A program made the translations under genes and the position numbers. The notes beneath the pieces are model-generated. The model was given only the letters and a program-made list of their open reading frames with translations. It was not told the DNA's origin and did no database searches. A stretch of 64,000 bases of DNA from Ulva prolifera (Eukaryota; Chlorophyta; Ulvophyceae; Ulvales; Ulvaceae): contig CM041197.1 of NCBI GenBank assembly GCA_023078555.1, positions 2,328,501-2,392,500 on the forward strand, written 5' to 3'. Position 1 is the first letter of the stretch. Each line of letters starts with the position of its first letter. This document shows, in pieces, positions 21,591 to 31,670 of the stretch.

Positions 21591-23176
21591 CTGCCCAGCC
21601 CAGCGCACCCACGCCACAGCCACAATCAGCAGAAGCAGGACTGAGAGTACCCGCGACGACGTACACAAACACCCCCGTGCATTAGCCTAGCTAGGCCTAG
21701 GCAGGCGGGTGGATGAATGCGCTGCCATGATTCTCTACCGCTCGGGGCTGATCTCATTGGGGGGGGGGGGGTGGCGGGGGGGTCTTGCGCGTTGGGCTGG
21801 CGCCAGCTGGGCTGCTAGTCTGACCCCCCCCCCCCCTTCCCCCCCCCCGGTCCCCACACCAGCACAGCGCACACTAGTGTACTGCGCAGCCCGCATGCAG
21901 ATGGTGCCGGTGGTGTGTGTACACGCTGATAAGAAAGAGATTATTTTGTTGTGCTTGTCTGAACTCATTCGCTCCTGTATGATCATTGCCTCCCTCCGGG
22001 AGCCGGGAGGGCTTCACCATGCAGCCTGGCGAGATGTGTTTCAACAGTCACAGTGCCACAGTGTCGGTACAGCGGGGTGATTCGGGGACGTATCAACAGC
22101 CACGGCTCGTCATCTAAAGGCAGCAGGGGTCGCATTCGGGTGCAGGGCATGAGGGGCTGCTGCTGCGGATGCAGGCGGGCTGCGTGTGCATGTCTGGAAG
22201 CTGGTTCCGGCAGGTATCTGCTGCTGTGTGTGTTTTGTTGCTGACCCCTGATTCTCCAGCACACCACCCAGCAGGCGCATTCGTGTGGAGTCGCCCGCTG
22301 CGTGGGATATATAGCGTGGGCGTCGATGAAACACATGTGTATTCAAATGCTGTGAGGTGCCTGCGGTGCTACCTGCCTCCGATGTGCGTGAGGACCAGTA
22401 TAAGGCTGAACAACCTTAAATAAGAGGAGAATATGAGCGACCACCCCAGTAGACGTCTCAGACAAAACCTTCGCAACACAGCCTACTAGTAGCACAAGTA
22501 GCACCTGCTTTGTTGGATCTGTCGGAGCCCAAGAAATGCACCAAGACTACTGGCAGTGCACACTCCCAACCGGGCACACGCACAACAGAGCTGGCACCTG
22601 AGCAACATGGCACAGGACAACGCATCCACCAGCTGCAAGCAACATGACCTGCGGCTTTGGCCATGCTTGCACCTCACCCTGTGCGTCTACTCATGCTACC
22701 AAGCATATTTGTCACGACTCAGGTGGCTCCAACGTGAAGCGTGACCCTAAGGCCTGGATCCCAAACCTAACACCCAGCTCGCTGCTTCAAATGTTGATCC
22801 GTTATGCATGAACGCGGGCAGCATGTACTGCTATAGCATTATAACTGCATCTTCCCGATGCCACCTGCCCCCTCTCGGGCACCTCCTCTTAAGAGACAAG
22901 CTTGGGGCTCCGCACATCCGCGGTGGAGTGGACCTAGCAATTGCTTGCAAGCCGCGGCCTCCTGCTGCATGCCACTAGCTATAGCGGTGCCCGCTTGTAT
23001 CAAACATGCGGCGCACGTGTGCGCCATTTGTGCGCGCACACAGCTGCCGCACACCGGAGCACGCGCATGCCTACAGCCCCTCATTAATTCTGTCCCCCCG
23101 CCCTCCCCTGCGCACCGCACAAGCTGCGGCTGCAGCACACCCGCGAAACTCCTTGGCCTCTGTGGAGGCCGTCGGG
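21591..23176. other. No gene seen; G and C runs, tail-like remnant
   Basis: A G-rich run (about 21759-21780) faces C-rich runs at about 21824-21850, so the region can fold back. A partial family A tail (GCGGTGCTACCTGCCTCC) lies at 22361-22380. Minus-strand frames at 22839-23498 overlap the end of the next gene out of frame and are not supported. Confidence 0.45.
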
Positions 23177-25207
23177 TCACCCCCGGCGCCCCGTGCCTCC
23201 TGGAAGTCTCACGCGGCCGCCGTCGCTGAACGCAAACTGCTGCGCCATCGGGAAGTCGTACTTCTGGAAGTTGAGGGCCGGCATGCCGAGCGGCGGCTCC
23301 GGCGTGTGCGCCGCACGCGCGCCGTCTGGCCCGCACCGGAGCAGCCGCAAGTACCTGCCTCGGTCCCGGCCGCGCGTCAGCGGCGCGTTCTGTGATCCCA
23401 GGCTCTCCCGCACCGACGCGTCTCGCAGAATGCCCTCCGGCATCAGCATCATGTCCATGCCTGCCATCGCCTCTGACAGGCTGGCACACGTGTCCCATTC
23501 GCCAGGGCGGCTTGGGTACATGGCCATGGCGCTCCTGCTGTGCGGCGCTCCGGGAACTGTGTTGCCGCTGCCGATGACGTCCGTGGAGTAGCTCTCACGC
23601 AAGGCATGCGGCTGTGCTGCGCTGCTGCGGCGCTGCCACCGCGGGCCTGAGCTCATGGCACTGCCGTCGCGCTCCGAGAGTTGAACAGCGTGGGTGTCGG
23701 ACAGATACGATACTGTGGAGGCGATGCCACTTCTCGGGCGGGAGCTCTCCCGCCGGGTCCGCGATCGCACCGCGGACTCCTCCCGTGGCACTCGCCGGCG
23801 TCTCGGCTCCCACGCCGGCGCGCGCCCTGAGCTCCGCGATGATGATGCGATGTCAAAGCGCCGCTGGCGCGATGCCAGGTCATACGTGGCCGGGTCGAAG
23901 CGACAGCTTACTGCAGCGGCGCCGGTCTCTCCAGAAGATGGCGCTCTCCTCTGTGCGCCGTCGGTACGGTCCAGGCGGATAATGACGGCACTTCTGTCGC
24001 CGAGGTTGGTGCTGTGCCCATGCTGCGGAGTCAGGTCCATGCTGGAGCGGGCGGCACGTAGCGCGCTGACTCCGGCACTGCGCACGACCTGACCGAAAGC
24101 CGCGTGGGGGTGTCGTGTCGCGCTGCCGGAGCGGTGCCGCACATGGTCGCCTTCGGGGTCTGTGCTGCGGCGGTCGTGGCGCTGAGTGCGTGCGAAAGTG
24201 AACTTGGGGCGGGGAGGGAGGCCTGTTGATGATACACGCGCCGCGCTGAGGGCAGCCTGTGTGCGGGAGGGCTCGGTGGAGGGGTGGGGGGCGCGTTGGA
24301 CCTCAGGGACCGGTGCCGCGCGTCCACGGTTCGGCCGGCGGGAGGCGGGCAGCGCCGATGACAGGAGCCGAAAGCTCGTGGACACCGGGGAGCCGAACGA
24401 GTCGCCGTTAGCCAGGGGGGTGGGGGGGGAGGGGACCTGTATCTGACGGAGTGGTGGGGGGTGCGGTTGCAGGACTGGTCGTGTGGCCATGGGCGTCTCC
24501 TGAAATTGCGGGGCAGTGTCTGGTGTTGAGGGTATGTGGCTCTGGACTGAGTCTGTGCGAGCCGGTGTGGACTCCCGCGGAGTGGCCGCGGCATCGCTGT
24601 CATCTTGAGCCGGTGCCTGCCGCTTATAATTATCTGACGCAGGTTCTATCTCAGAAGGATTCGGAGGTGTGCCGGAAGACGGCGTGCTGCTGGGATGCGG
24701 CACAAACTGGCCAGGATCAAGCGTAAGCACCTGCTGCGGCTTGAAGGATGCTGTGCTGCTGCCTTGGGACGGGCCTGGGTTTGTGCTGGATGACTCGGAC
24801 GCCTCCAGAGATGCAGTGGTGAAGCAGGAAACTTGCGGCGATCCATGCGCAGGGCGTGCCTTTGACGAGCTGTTGTCTGGATGTCGAGGCAGGGAAACCA
24901 TCTCGACGAAAGCCTCCCCTGCCGACAGCTGCAGCTCCGAGTTGCTGGCTTCAACTTGTTCAGTGTTTGTTTTCTCCCGTTCACTCTTTTGTAATACTTG
25001 GAGCTGGACAAGTTGTACATGTGAGTCGGCCCCATATGCAGTCGGCATGCCCTTGCCCTCTGCCCACGAGCCTCTTGCAGCCTGTAGCGTGCCAAATGAT
25101 GTCTGGAAAAACTGGGAAGGCTGAAGCTTAAGCTCGATGCAGTAGTGCTTGCAGGGAGTGCGGTGCACCACGTGGCGAGTTGTGCCGGCCCGGAGGGCGA
25201 TGGCCAT
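23177..25207 (-). CDS. Low-complexity Ser/Pro/Arg-rich protein, hypothetical
   Basis: One open frame of 676 codons, exceptionally long for this window. The translation is rich in Ser, Pro, Arg and Gln, predicted to be disordered, with no signal peptide, membrane segment or known domain that I recognise. The best-ordered stretch is near the C-terminus (PALNFQKYDFPMAQQFAFSDG), directly before a donor-like CGC/GTGAGA at about 23211, so the frame probably continues in another exon and the stop at 23177 may be intronic. Near the N-terminus the frame runs through a family E repeat (24957-24998, translated as LQKSEREKTNTE), so either an element end has been exonised or the true first exon lies downstream of it. 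Frames on the opposite strand are shorter. Function unknown. Confidence 0.5.
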   Translation of the reverse strand: MAIALRAGTTRHVVHRTPCKHYCIELKLQPSQFFQTSFGTLQAARGSWAEGKGMPTAYGADSHVQLVQLQVLQKSEREKTNTEQVEASNSELQLSAGEAFVEMVSLPRHPDNSSSKARPAHGSPQVSCFTTASLEASESSSTNPGPSQGSSTASFKPQQVLTLDPGQFVPHPSSTPSSGTPPNPSEIEPASDNYKRQAPAQDDSDAAATPRESTPARTDSVQSHIPSTPDTAPQFQETPMATRPVLQPHPPPLRQIQVPSPPTPLANGDSFGSPVSTSFRLLSSALPASRRPNRGRAAPVPEVQRAPHPSTEPSRTQAALSAARVSSTGLPPRPKFTFARTQRHDRRSTDPEGDHVRHRSGSATRHPHAAFGQVVRSAGVSALRAARSSMDLTPQHGHSTNLGDRSAVIIRLDRTDGAQRRAPSSGETGAAAVSCRFDPATYDLASRQRRFDIASSSRSSGRAPAWEPRRRRVPREESAVRSRTRRESSRPRSGIASTVSYLSDTHAVQLSERDGSAMSSGPRWQRRSSAAQPHALRESYSTDVIGSGNTVPGAPHSRSAMAMYPSRPGEWDTCASLSEAMAGMDMMLMPEGILRDASVRESLGSQNAPLTRGRDRGRYLRLLRCGPDGARAAHTPEPPLGMPALNFQKYDFPMAQQFAFSDGGRVRLPGGTGRRG
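24957..24998 (+). repeat. Family E terminal core inside an open frame
   Basis: TCAGTGTTTGTTTTCTCCCG then TTCACTCTTTTGTAATAC, matching 26360-26398, 29752-29790 and 30138-30175 nearly base for base. It lies within the frame of the minus-strand hypothetical gene. Confidence 0.85.
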
Positions 25208-27319
25208 CGACCATGGTGTTCAAAGTTTCTGGAGATGTACAGATCTAGAACAACGCAGGACTGTCTCGAGCTCGAGCGCGTTTGCGCAACAGCGAATGTA
25301 CATGTCAGTGTCTGGATGCGCACGTGAGTTGAGCTTCAAGCGAGGCCGTTTTCTGTGTGTTTGTCGGTCCGGCTCGGAGGTGTAACGAGCACACGGCTGT
25401 GTCGTTCTGGGCGAGTTCGCGAGCACGCTTGGCCTGATTGGTCGAGTTCACGGCGTTAAAGGGGAAGAAACAAAGGTTTTCGTTGCCTGGCTACGTAGTC
25501 CTCACCTTGGGACGGCTGTATCGCGCAAGGCAGCCTCATTTCCTGCTGACTTAGCTAGAGGACACCTGAGTATATGTACGTACGCTCACGAGCGTGCGAG
25601 GAGGTATGAACGTGCACTGTGTGTATCAGTGCTCTATCGGTGATAGCCGGGCCTCGTGTGTCGCGTAAAGCTGGTGCACTGTTCTGTATTCGCCGTGGAA
25701 TACAGTGCCGTAACTCTCAAGTCGGCCTCGCGCGAGCCTCGTAACATCGACAATTCAGGGCCGCCTTGAGCGGCATGCTGCCGGCCGTCGTATTGTGTTC
25801 AACCCGCGTGTTCCGTGCTCGAAGTTTGCAAAGGCGGCCCTGATCTGTATTACACAAGAGTGAACGGCAGAAGACAGACACGAAAATTTAAATCGAATCC
25901 CATCGGAATCAACAGAAACACATACACATACGATCACTTTACAACCGTCCGTGACATGGAGTTACACAAAAATGGAGGAGTGAACTGGAGAAGGCAAAGG
26001 CTACAACCGTGACATTCTCTTACAAAAGAGTGAACTGGAGAAAAACAACCGTGACATGGACGCTTCGAATCCCTGTGTCAAACTTCATGACACGGCCGGC
26101 GATCCGGATCACGCGAAGTAGATCTTGCGACTGCCAACAGCGAGCCCGATGGTGGCCGTCCAGACGAATCTCGAACTCCTCACGCGAGCACGACGCACCA
26201 CCAGCGCGGCGGCGGACATGTTCATGCATGCCCTCGAGCGGAAATAGGAAACGCACCGGTGCACCGCGGTAGTGCTACCGCGGTGTCATGCATGATCATG
26301 CGATGTGGGCATGATCATGCGATGTGGGGGGGTATGTTGATGTTGAATCGGATGAGATTCGGTTTCAGTGTTTGTTTTCTCCCGTTCACTCTTGTAATCA
26401 TCAAGTGGGCATCCCCCATGGGGCCCCATCATGCACACTGTGCATGCTGTGCATGCTGTGCATGCGTCGCCGCATACGTGATAGTTACAAGAGAGTGAAC
26501 GGGAGAATACACCAAAACCTAATCTCATCCGAAGCAACAGCAACACATGCACACGCGCCACAGACGTAGGTTTTGGTATTTGTCTTGTTCCGGCCACTCT
26601 TCTATAAAACGTAGCTAGAAGGCAGCAAAGCCGCAGGCAAACTAGTGTACTCGCTTTTGCAGAAGAGTGAATATTCTGTCCCATATGGGTTAAGATAAAG
26701 CCAATTGCAACAAAAGAATCAACAGCTATGGCCACAGTACAGCAGCTCCCACTTCACAAACGCGTCTTCAGAAGTACGGCCGCTCTAGCTTGGGATCTGG
26801 AGCCTCTGAGTGTAAGCGTGCACGTGCTCTGGGAGCTGATTCGAAAAACACTTGTTTTGTTGCAAACATGTCTGCCTGTACCGCTATGCATGCGCATGGC
26901 CAACCTTATTCGTTTGCCATGCTGCCTCTGAGAGTCTGAGATACATCATATGATACCACAGAAGAGAAATCTGCACCTTTTACAGAAGAGTGCAAGGGAA
27001 TAGACAACTTTTGCGTTTGCCATGCTGCCTCTGAAACAGAGGTTCTGGACCATGCATTTGTTTGATCTGCTATGCAGATGCTCCCAGGGGGCCACTGGCA
27101 TGCAGCATGCCCTGCCACCTGGCGTGCCATACACGCTGCAGAATCTGAAAATTGTCATTGCAAGTGTGTGATCATCACTGATATGCTGAGTGCATTACAT
27201 GGACAAAGATAGCACGCCTCGAGGCACCGTGGGCAACAACCAGGGGAACCGCACACCCACGCAACCAGCTACCACTGGCGGCGACATGTAGCAGCTGCCA
27301 TACACAGCTGCCATACACA
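25208..27319. other. No gene seen; family E repeat cluster
   Basis: E cores occur at about 25845-25945 (minus), 26020-26060 (minus), 26336-26398 (plus) and 26484-26562 (minus), with a weak plus copy near 26573-26612. A 24-bp palindrome lies at 26263-26286 (CACCGCGGTAGT and its complement), and a GCATGCTGTGCATGCTGT microrepeat near 26440. The duplicated phrase GTTTGCCATGCTGCCTCTGA occurs at about 26913 and 27015. No coding region supported. Confidence 0.55.
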
Positions 27320-28336
27320 CACAGCACCATGGCTGATGGCACGCCATGGCCATGCGGGCAAGGCAGTTTTTACGGGGCTGGCAGCCCCGTCCGATAAACT
27401 CACGCCGCTCACAGGCCACCCGGCCTGAGCGGCGCTGCGCGCCCGCCCGGGCTGCCGAGCTTCGCCTGTCGCTGCATGTGCTCGCGGCCTCGTCCGCTTT
27501 GCCGTACGGCCCTGGCGTGCCGCGCTTCGCCGCTGTCCTCCCCGTGCGTCTGCGTGTGGCCCGCCATTGGAGCACAGCCGGGTGGTGTGGGCAGGCTGAA
27601 CTGGACTTTGGGGGGTTGCGGGTATGGCCATACCCATGGCTTTGCGGGTGGGCGGGGTGGGTTGTGCTGGGGGAGGCGGGGGCCTCCCCGGGGCGGGGGT
27701 TGTTGTAGGGGTTTCGCTGTTTATTTGCTCGGCTGCCTTGGCTGCGTGTACTTTCTTTTGGGGCTCTTGCGCCTGGCTGGTGGGCGGGGTGCGGATGGGG
27801 GTGGGCGTGTGGGTGTGCCTGTGGGTGTTGGGTGGGATGCTTGCGTGTTACAAAGGAAAAAGCCGGAGGGGCCGGTAGCACCGCCAGGACCAAAAGGGAG
27901 AGCACACACAACAGGCATGCTGGTGTGTGTGTTTGTGGGTGTGTGTGTTGCAAAGGAAAAAGCCGGAGGGGCCGGTAGCACCGCCAGGACCAAAAGGGAG
28001 AGCACGAACAACGCAATGCGCACGCAGCAGGAGAGCAACAGCCAACGCCAAGCTTAAGGCACAACAAGCACCCATACACCCCCACGCGCCCACACACTAC
28101 CGCACGAAGCACACACCAAAACCCGACCCACGCTCGTGTGTGTGTTTGTGGGTGTGTGTGGTCGTGTGTGTGGCTGTGTGGCTGTGGCCGGCACGAGTGC
28201 TGGCGGTGCGTGGGTGTGTTGGTGTGTGCTGCGTGTGGCTTCAAGCCACAGTTGTTGCGTATTCACGGTGTGCGGTTCCCCTGGCTGCTGCTCGCGGTGC
28301 TACCTGCCTTGCTTTCTTTGTCCTTGTAACACACAC
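27320..28336 (+). mobile_element. Family A retroelement 3' fragment with nested family B
   Basis: Begins in the last ORF codons (GKAVFTGLAAPSD region; stop at about 27427) and follows the same 3' UTR as 18530-19216, including the GGAGGCGGGGGCCTCCCCGG segment at about 27670-27690. It is interrupted at about 27847 by inverted family B material and CA-rich DNA up to about 28130, then resumes through GTGTGCGGTTCCCCTGG to the terminus TTTCTTTGTCCTTGTAACAC at 28317-28336. So B DNA probably landed in an existing A copy. Confidence 0.7.
27847..28008 (-). repeat. Two direct copies of the family B tail
   Basis: 27847-27905 and 27947-28008 share GGAAAAAGCCGGAGGGGCCG and GTAGCACCGCCAGGACCAAA and run to GGGAGAGCAC. 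They start GTGTTACAA and GTGTTGCAA. The 40-base gap between them is a GTGTGT run. A tandem arrangement of two element ends in one orientation is unusual. Confidence 0.8.
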
Positions 28337-28389
28337 AGCACAATGTGTGACCAATCACACACAGCCTCAAAGCTGCAGGCTTTAAATCG

Positions 28390-29035
28390 CTCTCCGCTGC
28401 CGCCGACGGGCGTTCAGCCCATGTGGCAGCGGATCCGGAAGCGCGTGTGGCTGCTGCCCGCCTGCGCAGCTGCATGGGGGCCCTTGTGTCGGCATGGCTC
28501 ACGGCGTCCTGCGGCCTTGTCACGGGTCTGTCTGACATGTTCTGCGTGTACACCCGGCTGCGGCTCGGGGAAGCCCTCCTCCCGTGCCTCAGCGATGATG
28601 GAGACAGCCCTTGCGGGCGGAGCGGGGAGGCAGGCACACACTCGGTGGTCTGCGCGTCTCGATGGGGAACAGTTGTCGCCCGAAACACGTCGAAACGTAG
28701 CTGCGCGTGACCGCGTGAAGCGGCATATGCATCACGTCGGCTGTAAAGCCGCACCTGGGCAGGCTCCCCAAGGGCCTCGGCCGCGGGTCTCCCGGCTCAC
28801 TGCACGGCGGCTCACCCGTCAGCCTCTGCAAATTCCTCGCCAGCCAAAGCCTCGGCCGCACCTTCAACCCCTCTTGGCGCCCCGGCTTGGCTCCCCCCTC
28901 TCCATCACCTCCCCCGCCGCGCTCGCCCACGATGGCAACGCCGCTGTGCTGGATGCGGCCGTACGCGTGTTCAGCGCCGCCGCCCTTGATCCGCGGACCC
29001 CTCAAGTATCCCGCGCTGTGCACGCCACGGCACCT
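28390..29035 (+). pseudogene. Second, decayed copy of the retroelement CCHC region
   Basis: 28423-28710 encodes a protein closely similar to the segment at 17160-17410: VAAARLRSCMGALVSAWLTA, YTRLRLGEALLP, then the zinc-knuckle region. The first knuckle Cys is Ser (DSPCG in place of DCPCG) and the RHN motif is lost (ARNTS), so it is non-functional. The Pro/Ala-rich linker continues to about 29035 in another frame. The endonuclease part is missing. It lies only about 55 bases after the 3' end of the preceding A copy. Confidence 0.65.
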
Positions 29036-30827
29036 CATGATCAGCCACCCTCCTCTAGATCTAGATATCTATAGAGGTCTACAGATCTACAGGAATGCTT
29101 GGCCCGGTCAGTCTTCCAGAAGCAGCTGCACAGGGGTGCTTAGGTCGTTGCAGCTGCGACGTGGTATGTGTAGATATCTCCAAATTTACAGGATGTGCCC
29201 CTTGAATGTCTGACGCACGCGGCCAGCGCGCATGGAAGTCACCATGCAATCCCATGCCGAATGCGTCGCAGTTGGCTGCGTTGCGACGCAGGTCCGATGC
29301 CGATTGCCCCCCCTGTACGTGTGCTCGAACTTTACCCTTCAGACGCTGTGACTACACTCATGTGCAATGTTATTGAGCATTGTTCGCATCGTAGGAGGTC
29401 CATGTGTGGCGCCGCGCGCCGTCACCCTCCGCGGTAACACAGCTAAAGTAGTAAAGCTTTACTACTAGTGCGCACCGACTAGGCTAGCTGACAGCTATCT
29501 CTAGGAGATACATGTGAGCTGGGTACGTACAATATGGCCAGAAACCTAGACCTTGAACGATGGTGTCTGTTTTCTCGCGTTCACTCTTTTGTAACACATA
29601 GAAGCTTGAAACGATGGATTCCGGCGAATTGCAGCCTAGCTATAGGAACTGTTCACGTACCGCGATCCTGCCGGACTGAGGTGTGCGTGCGGTTGTAGTG
29701 TGATCGTGCGTATATGTGTGCGTTGCTGTTGATTCGGATGAGATTCGGTTTCAGTGTTTGTTTTCTCCCGTTCACTCTTTTGTAATATACTGTTTTGGTG
29801 TGTATCTTCCGTTCACTCTTTTGTAGCACACTGAGCTGCAGGTAGACTATGCGTTGCATAGGGCCCCGCGACGCTGAGCCACTTCGGTAAGGCGTCCTTG
29901 TGTTTTACAAACGTCCTTGTGTTGTTCGGATTCGAACACGTGCATGTTCGGTTGAGCCCGCTACTCGTACCTGGCTACGCTGTGTGAGGATCTACAGCGA
30001 ACACTCAACATCCCCCAATGATGCGGGCCTGGAGGACGCGATCCTGCCGGACCGAGTTGTGAGTGCGGTTGTTGTGTTCGTGTGTGTGTGAGTATGTTAA
30101 CCAACGTTGGTGTTGATGCGGATGAGATTCGGTTTCAGTGTTTGTTTTCTCCCGTTCACTCTTTTGTAACTTACAGCGAACACTGATGATCGGCGGTGTG
30201 CACGGGTCAGCCCACTGGTGTTGATCGATTGCAATGCATATTACAAACCAGTGAGCGGGAGACGATTGCAATGCACAGTTATTATTTACATGTACATGTA
30301 TATTTGCAATCATGCATGTGTTTCCGCAAATTGGACGAGCCAACCACGCGTCAGTTGGGTGGAATCTGAGCAAAGCTTCAGACATAAGGTCAGTAAGCCG
30401 GCGCCACCTGCCTCAGGCAGGCTGAGGCAGGCTGATGGCTGTGTCACTGTGTCCAGCCGGCCCGTGCACTCAGTGCACTCAGGAGGCTCCCGAGCTCGTC
30501 ACGTACGGTACTAGTCTGCAGATGGCGGTGCTGCTGCTGTCAGTAAAGCTGCAATGCATGACACAGACGACAGCAATTACCTACTGTGATGTCACATAGT
30601 GATATTGTCACTGCACAGAAAATTGTGGACCTCCGGCACACTGCCTGTTTTGCTGCTGCTCGGAAGTCCTAAGATCGCTATAGAGCCATGGCCCCAGCCC
30701 AGGCTGCAGCCATGGCCTAGCTACAGTGTGCCAGCTGCAGTGGCAGCCAAGCCGACCACACTTCCATTTACGTCTACGTGTCTTCTACACCACGCTCTGT
30801 CTGCAGGCATCCCCCAAGGCCCCTGCA
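29036..30827. other. No gene seen; family E copies and a 20-bp palindrome
   Basis: Full-length-looking E copies at about 29660-29790 and 30030-30175 and partial cores at 29568-29600 and 29800-29830, all plus oriented. 29447-29466 is a perfect palindrome centred on AAAGCTTT. A hairpin (TGTTCG...CGAACA) near 29925-29940 contains GATTCGAAC but does not fold as a tRNA. Confidence 0.55.
29660..30175 (+). repeat. Two long family E copies
   Basis: Both read GCGATCCTGCCGGAC, then a GTGTG-rich stretch, GTTGATTCGGATGAGATTCG (or with GATGCGGATG), TTTCAGTGTTTGTTTTCTCC and end TTCACTCTTTTGTAA. The first has an extra terminal core about 30 bases later. This shared order defines the element: about 110-150 bp, no ORF, probably a SINE or the 3' end of a longer element. 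Confidence 0.75.
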
Positions 30828-31317
30828 ATGGCTGGCTGTGCCGTGCACGTGGAAGCGTCTGCTGCACTTGTGGCCACTGGCATCACCGCTGTCCGAGGTA
30901 CCGTCCCTACTAGTATACATCTGCATGCACGCGCAGGCCCTCTGCTTGCGGCTGCCCCACCTCCGCCACACCTTGCTGCAGGGCGTATGCGTTCCTTTGG
31001 GCGTGGATAGTCTGAAGTGCAGATGTTACAAGCCTGCGCCCAACCACAAGTATAAACATCGCACCTCTGAGATGTCTGGCAGACGGTACCGCCAGTGTTG
31101 GGTCGCTTTGCTGCATTTCCAGTGCTGCCACCGAGAAATTAGACCTGAATATTTGAATTGATTACATATGATCAGGCCCGACGACACAACACTGGGTACT
31201 ATAGCTACTAGTACTTGACGCCCGTATACTATGCGGCCGGCGCACCGGTGCCCAGGTAGCCACCACGCGGTTGGTCATCCATATGTATGCATGCACGGCA
31301 TCACCGTCGTCTGAGCA

Positions 31318-31319
<2 letters not shown>

Positions 31320-31363
<44 letters not shown>
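31320..31363. repeat. C44 homopolymer
   Basis: Forty-four C in a row, the longest in the window, upstream of the first certain PA14 exon and probably within a 5' intron. Confidence 0.95.
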
Positions 31364-31364
<1 letters not shown>

Positions 31365-31670
31365 CCCCCGCCCCAACTGTACAGTGCACGTGCACTTGAA
31401 TGTCTGCTATCAGCGACTCACTCATGAGTGCACATTTGTCACCGCGATGGACCACGCGGCTCTGCCGGTGCCAGTACACAGCCGACCCTTGACACGTACG
31501 TACGTGTACAGCATGGCCCCTCGCGCATCACATGCACCTCCCAGGCGCCACATGCACATCTACATGAGAAAACGAGCGGCTATCAGCTTCATAGACGTCA
31601 GCGCACGCCGTGCGCGTACCGAAAACATGCACCCTGGAACGCGACAGCATACCCAGCGCTGCTGCTGCAG

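Noticed and set aside
23614..24092. Plus-strand frames of 120-130 codons opposite the Ser/Pro-rich gene
   Set aside because: Shorter, without motif, and fully contained in the long minus-strand frame.
29910..29990. tRNA-like GATTCGAAC on the minus strand
   Set aside because: The motif is part of a TGTTCG/CGAACA hairpin; acceptor, D and anticodon stems cannot be formed.
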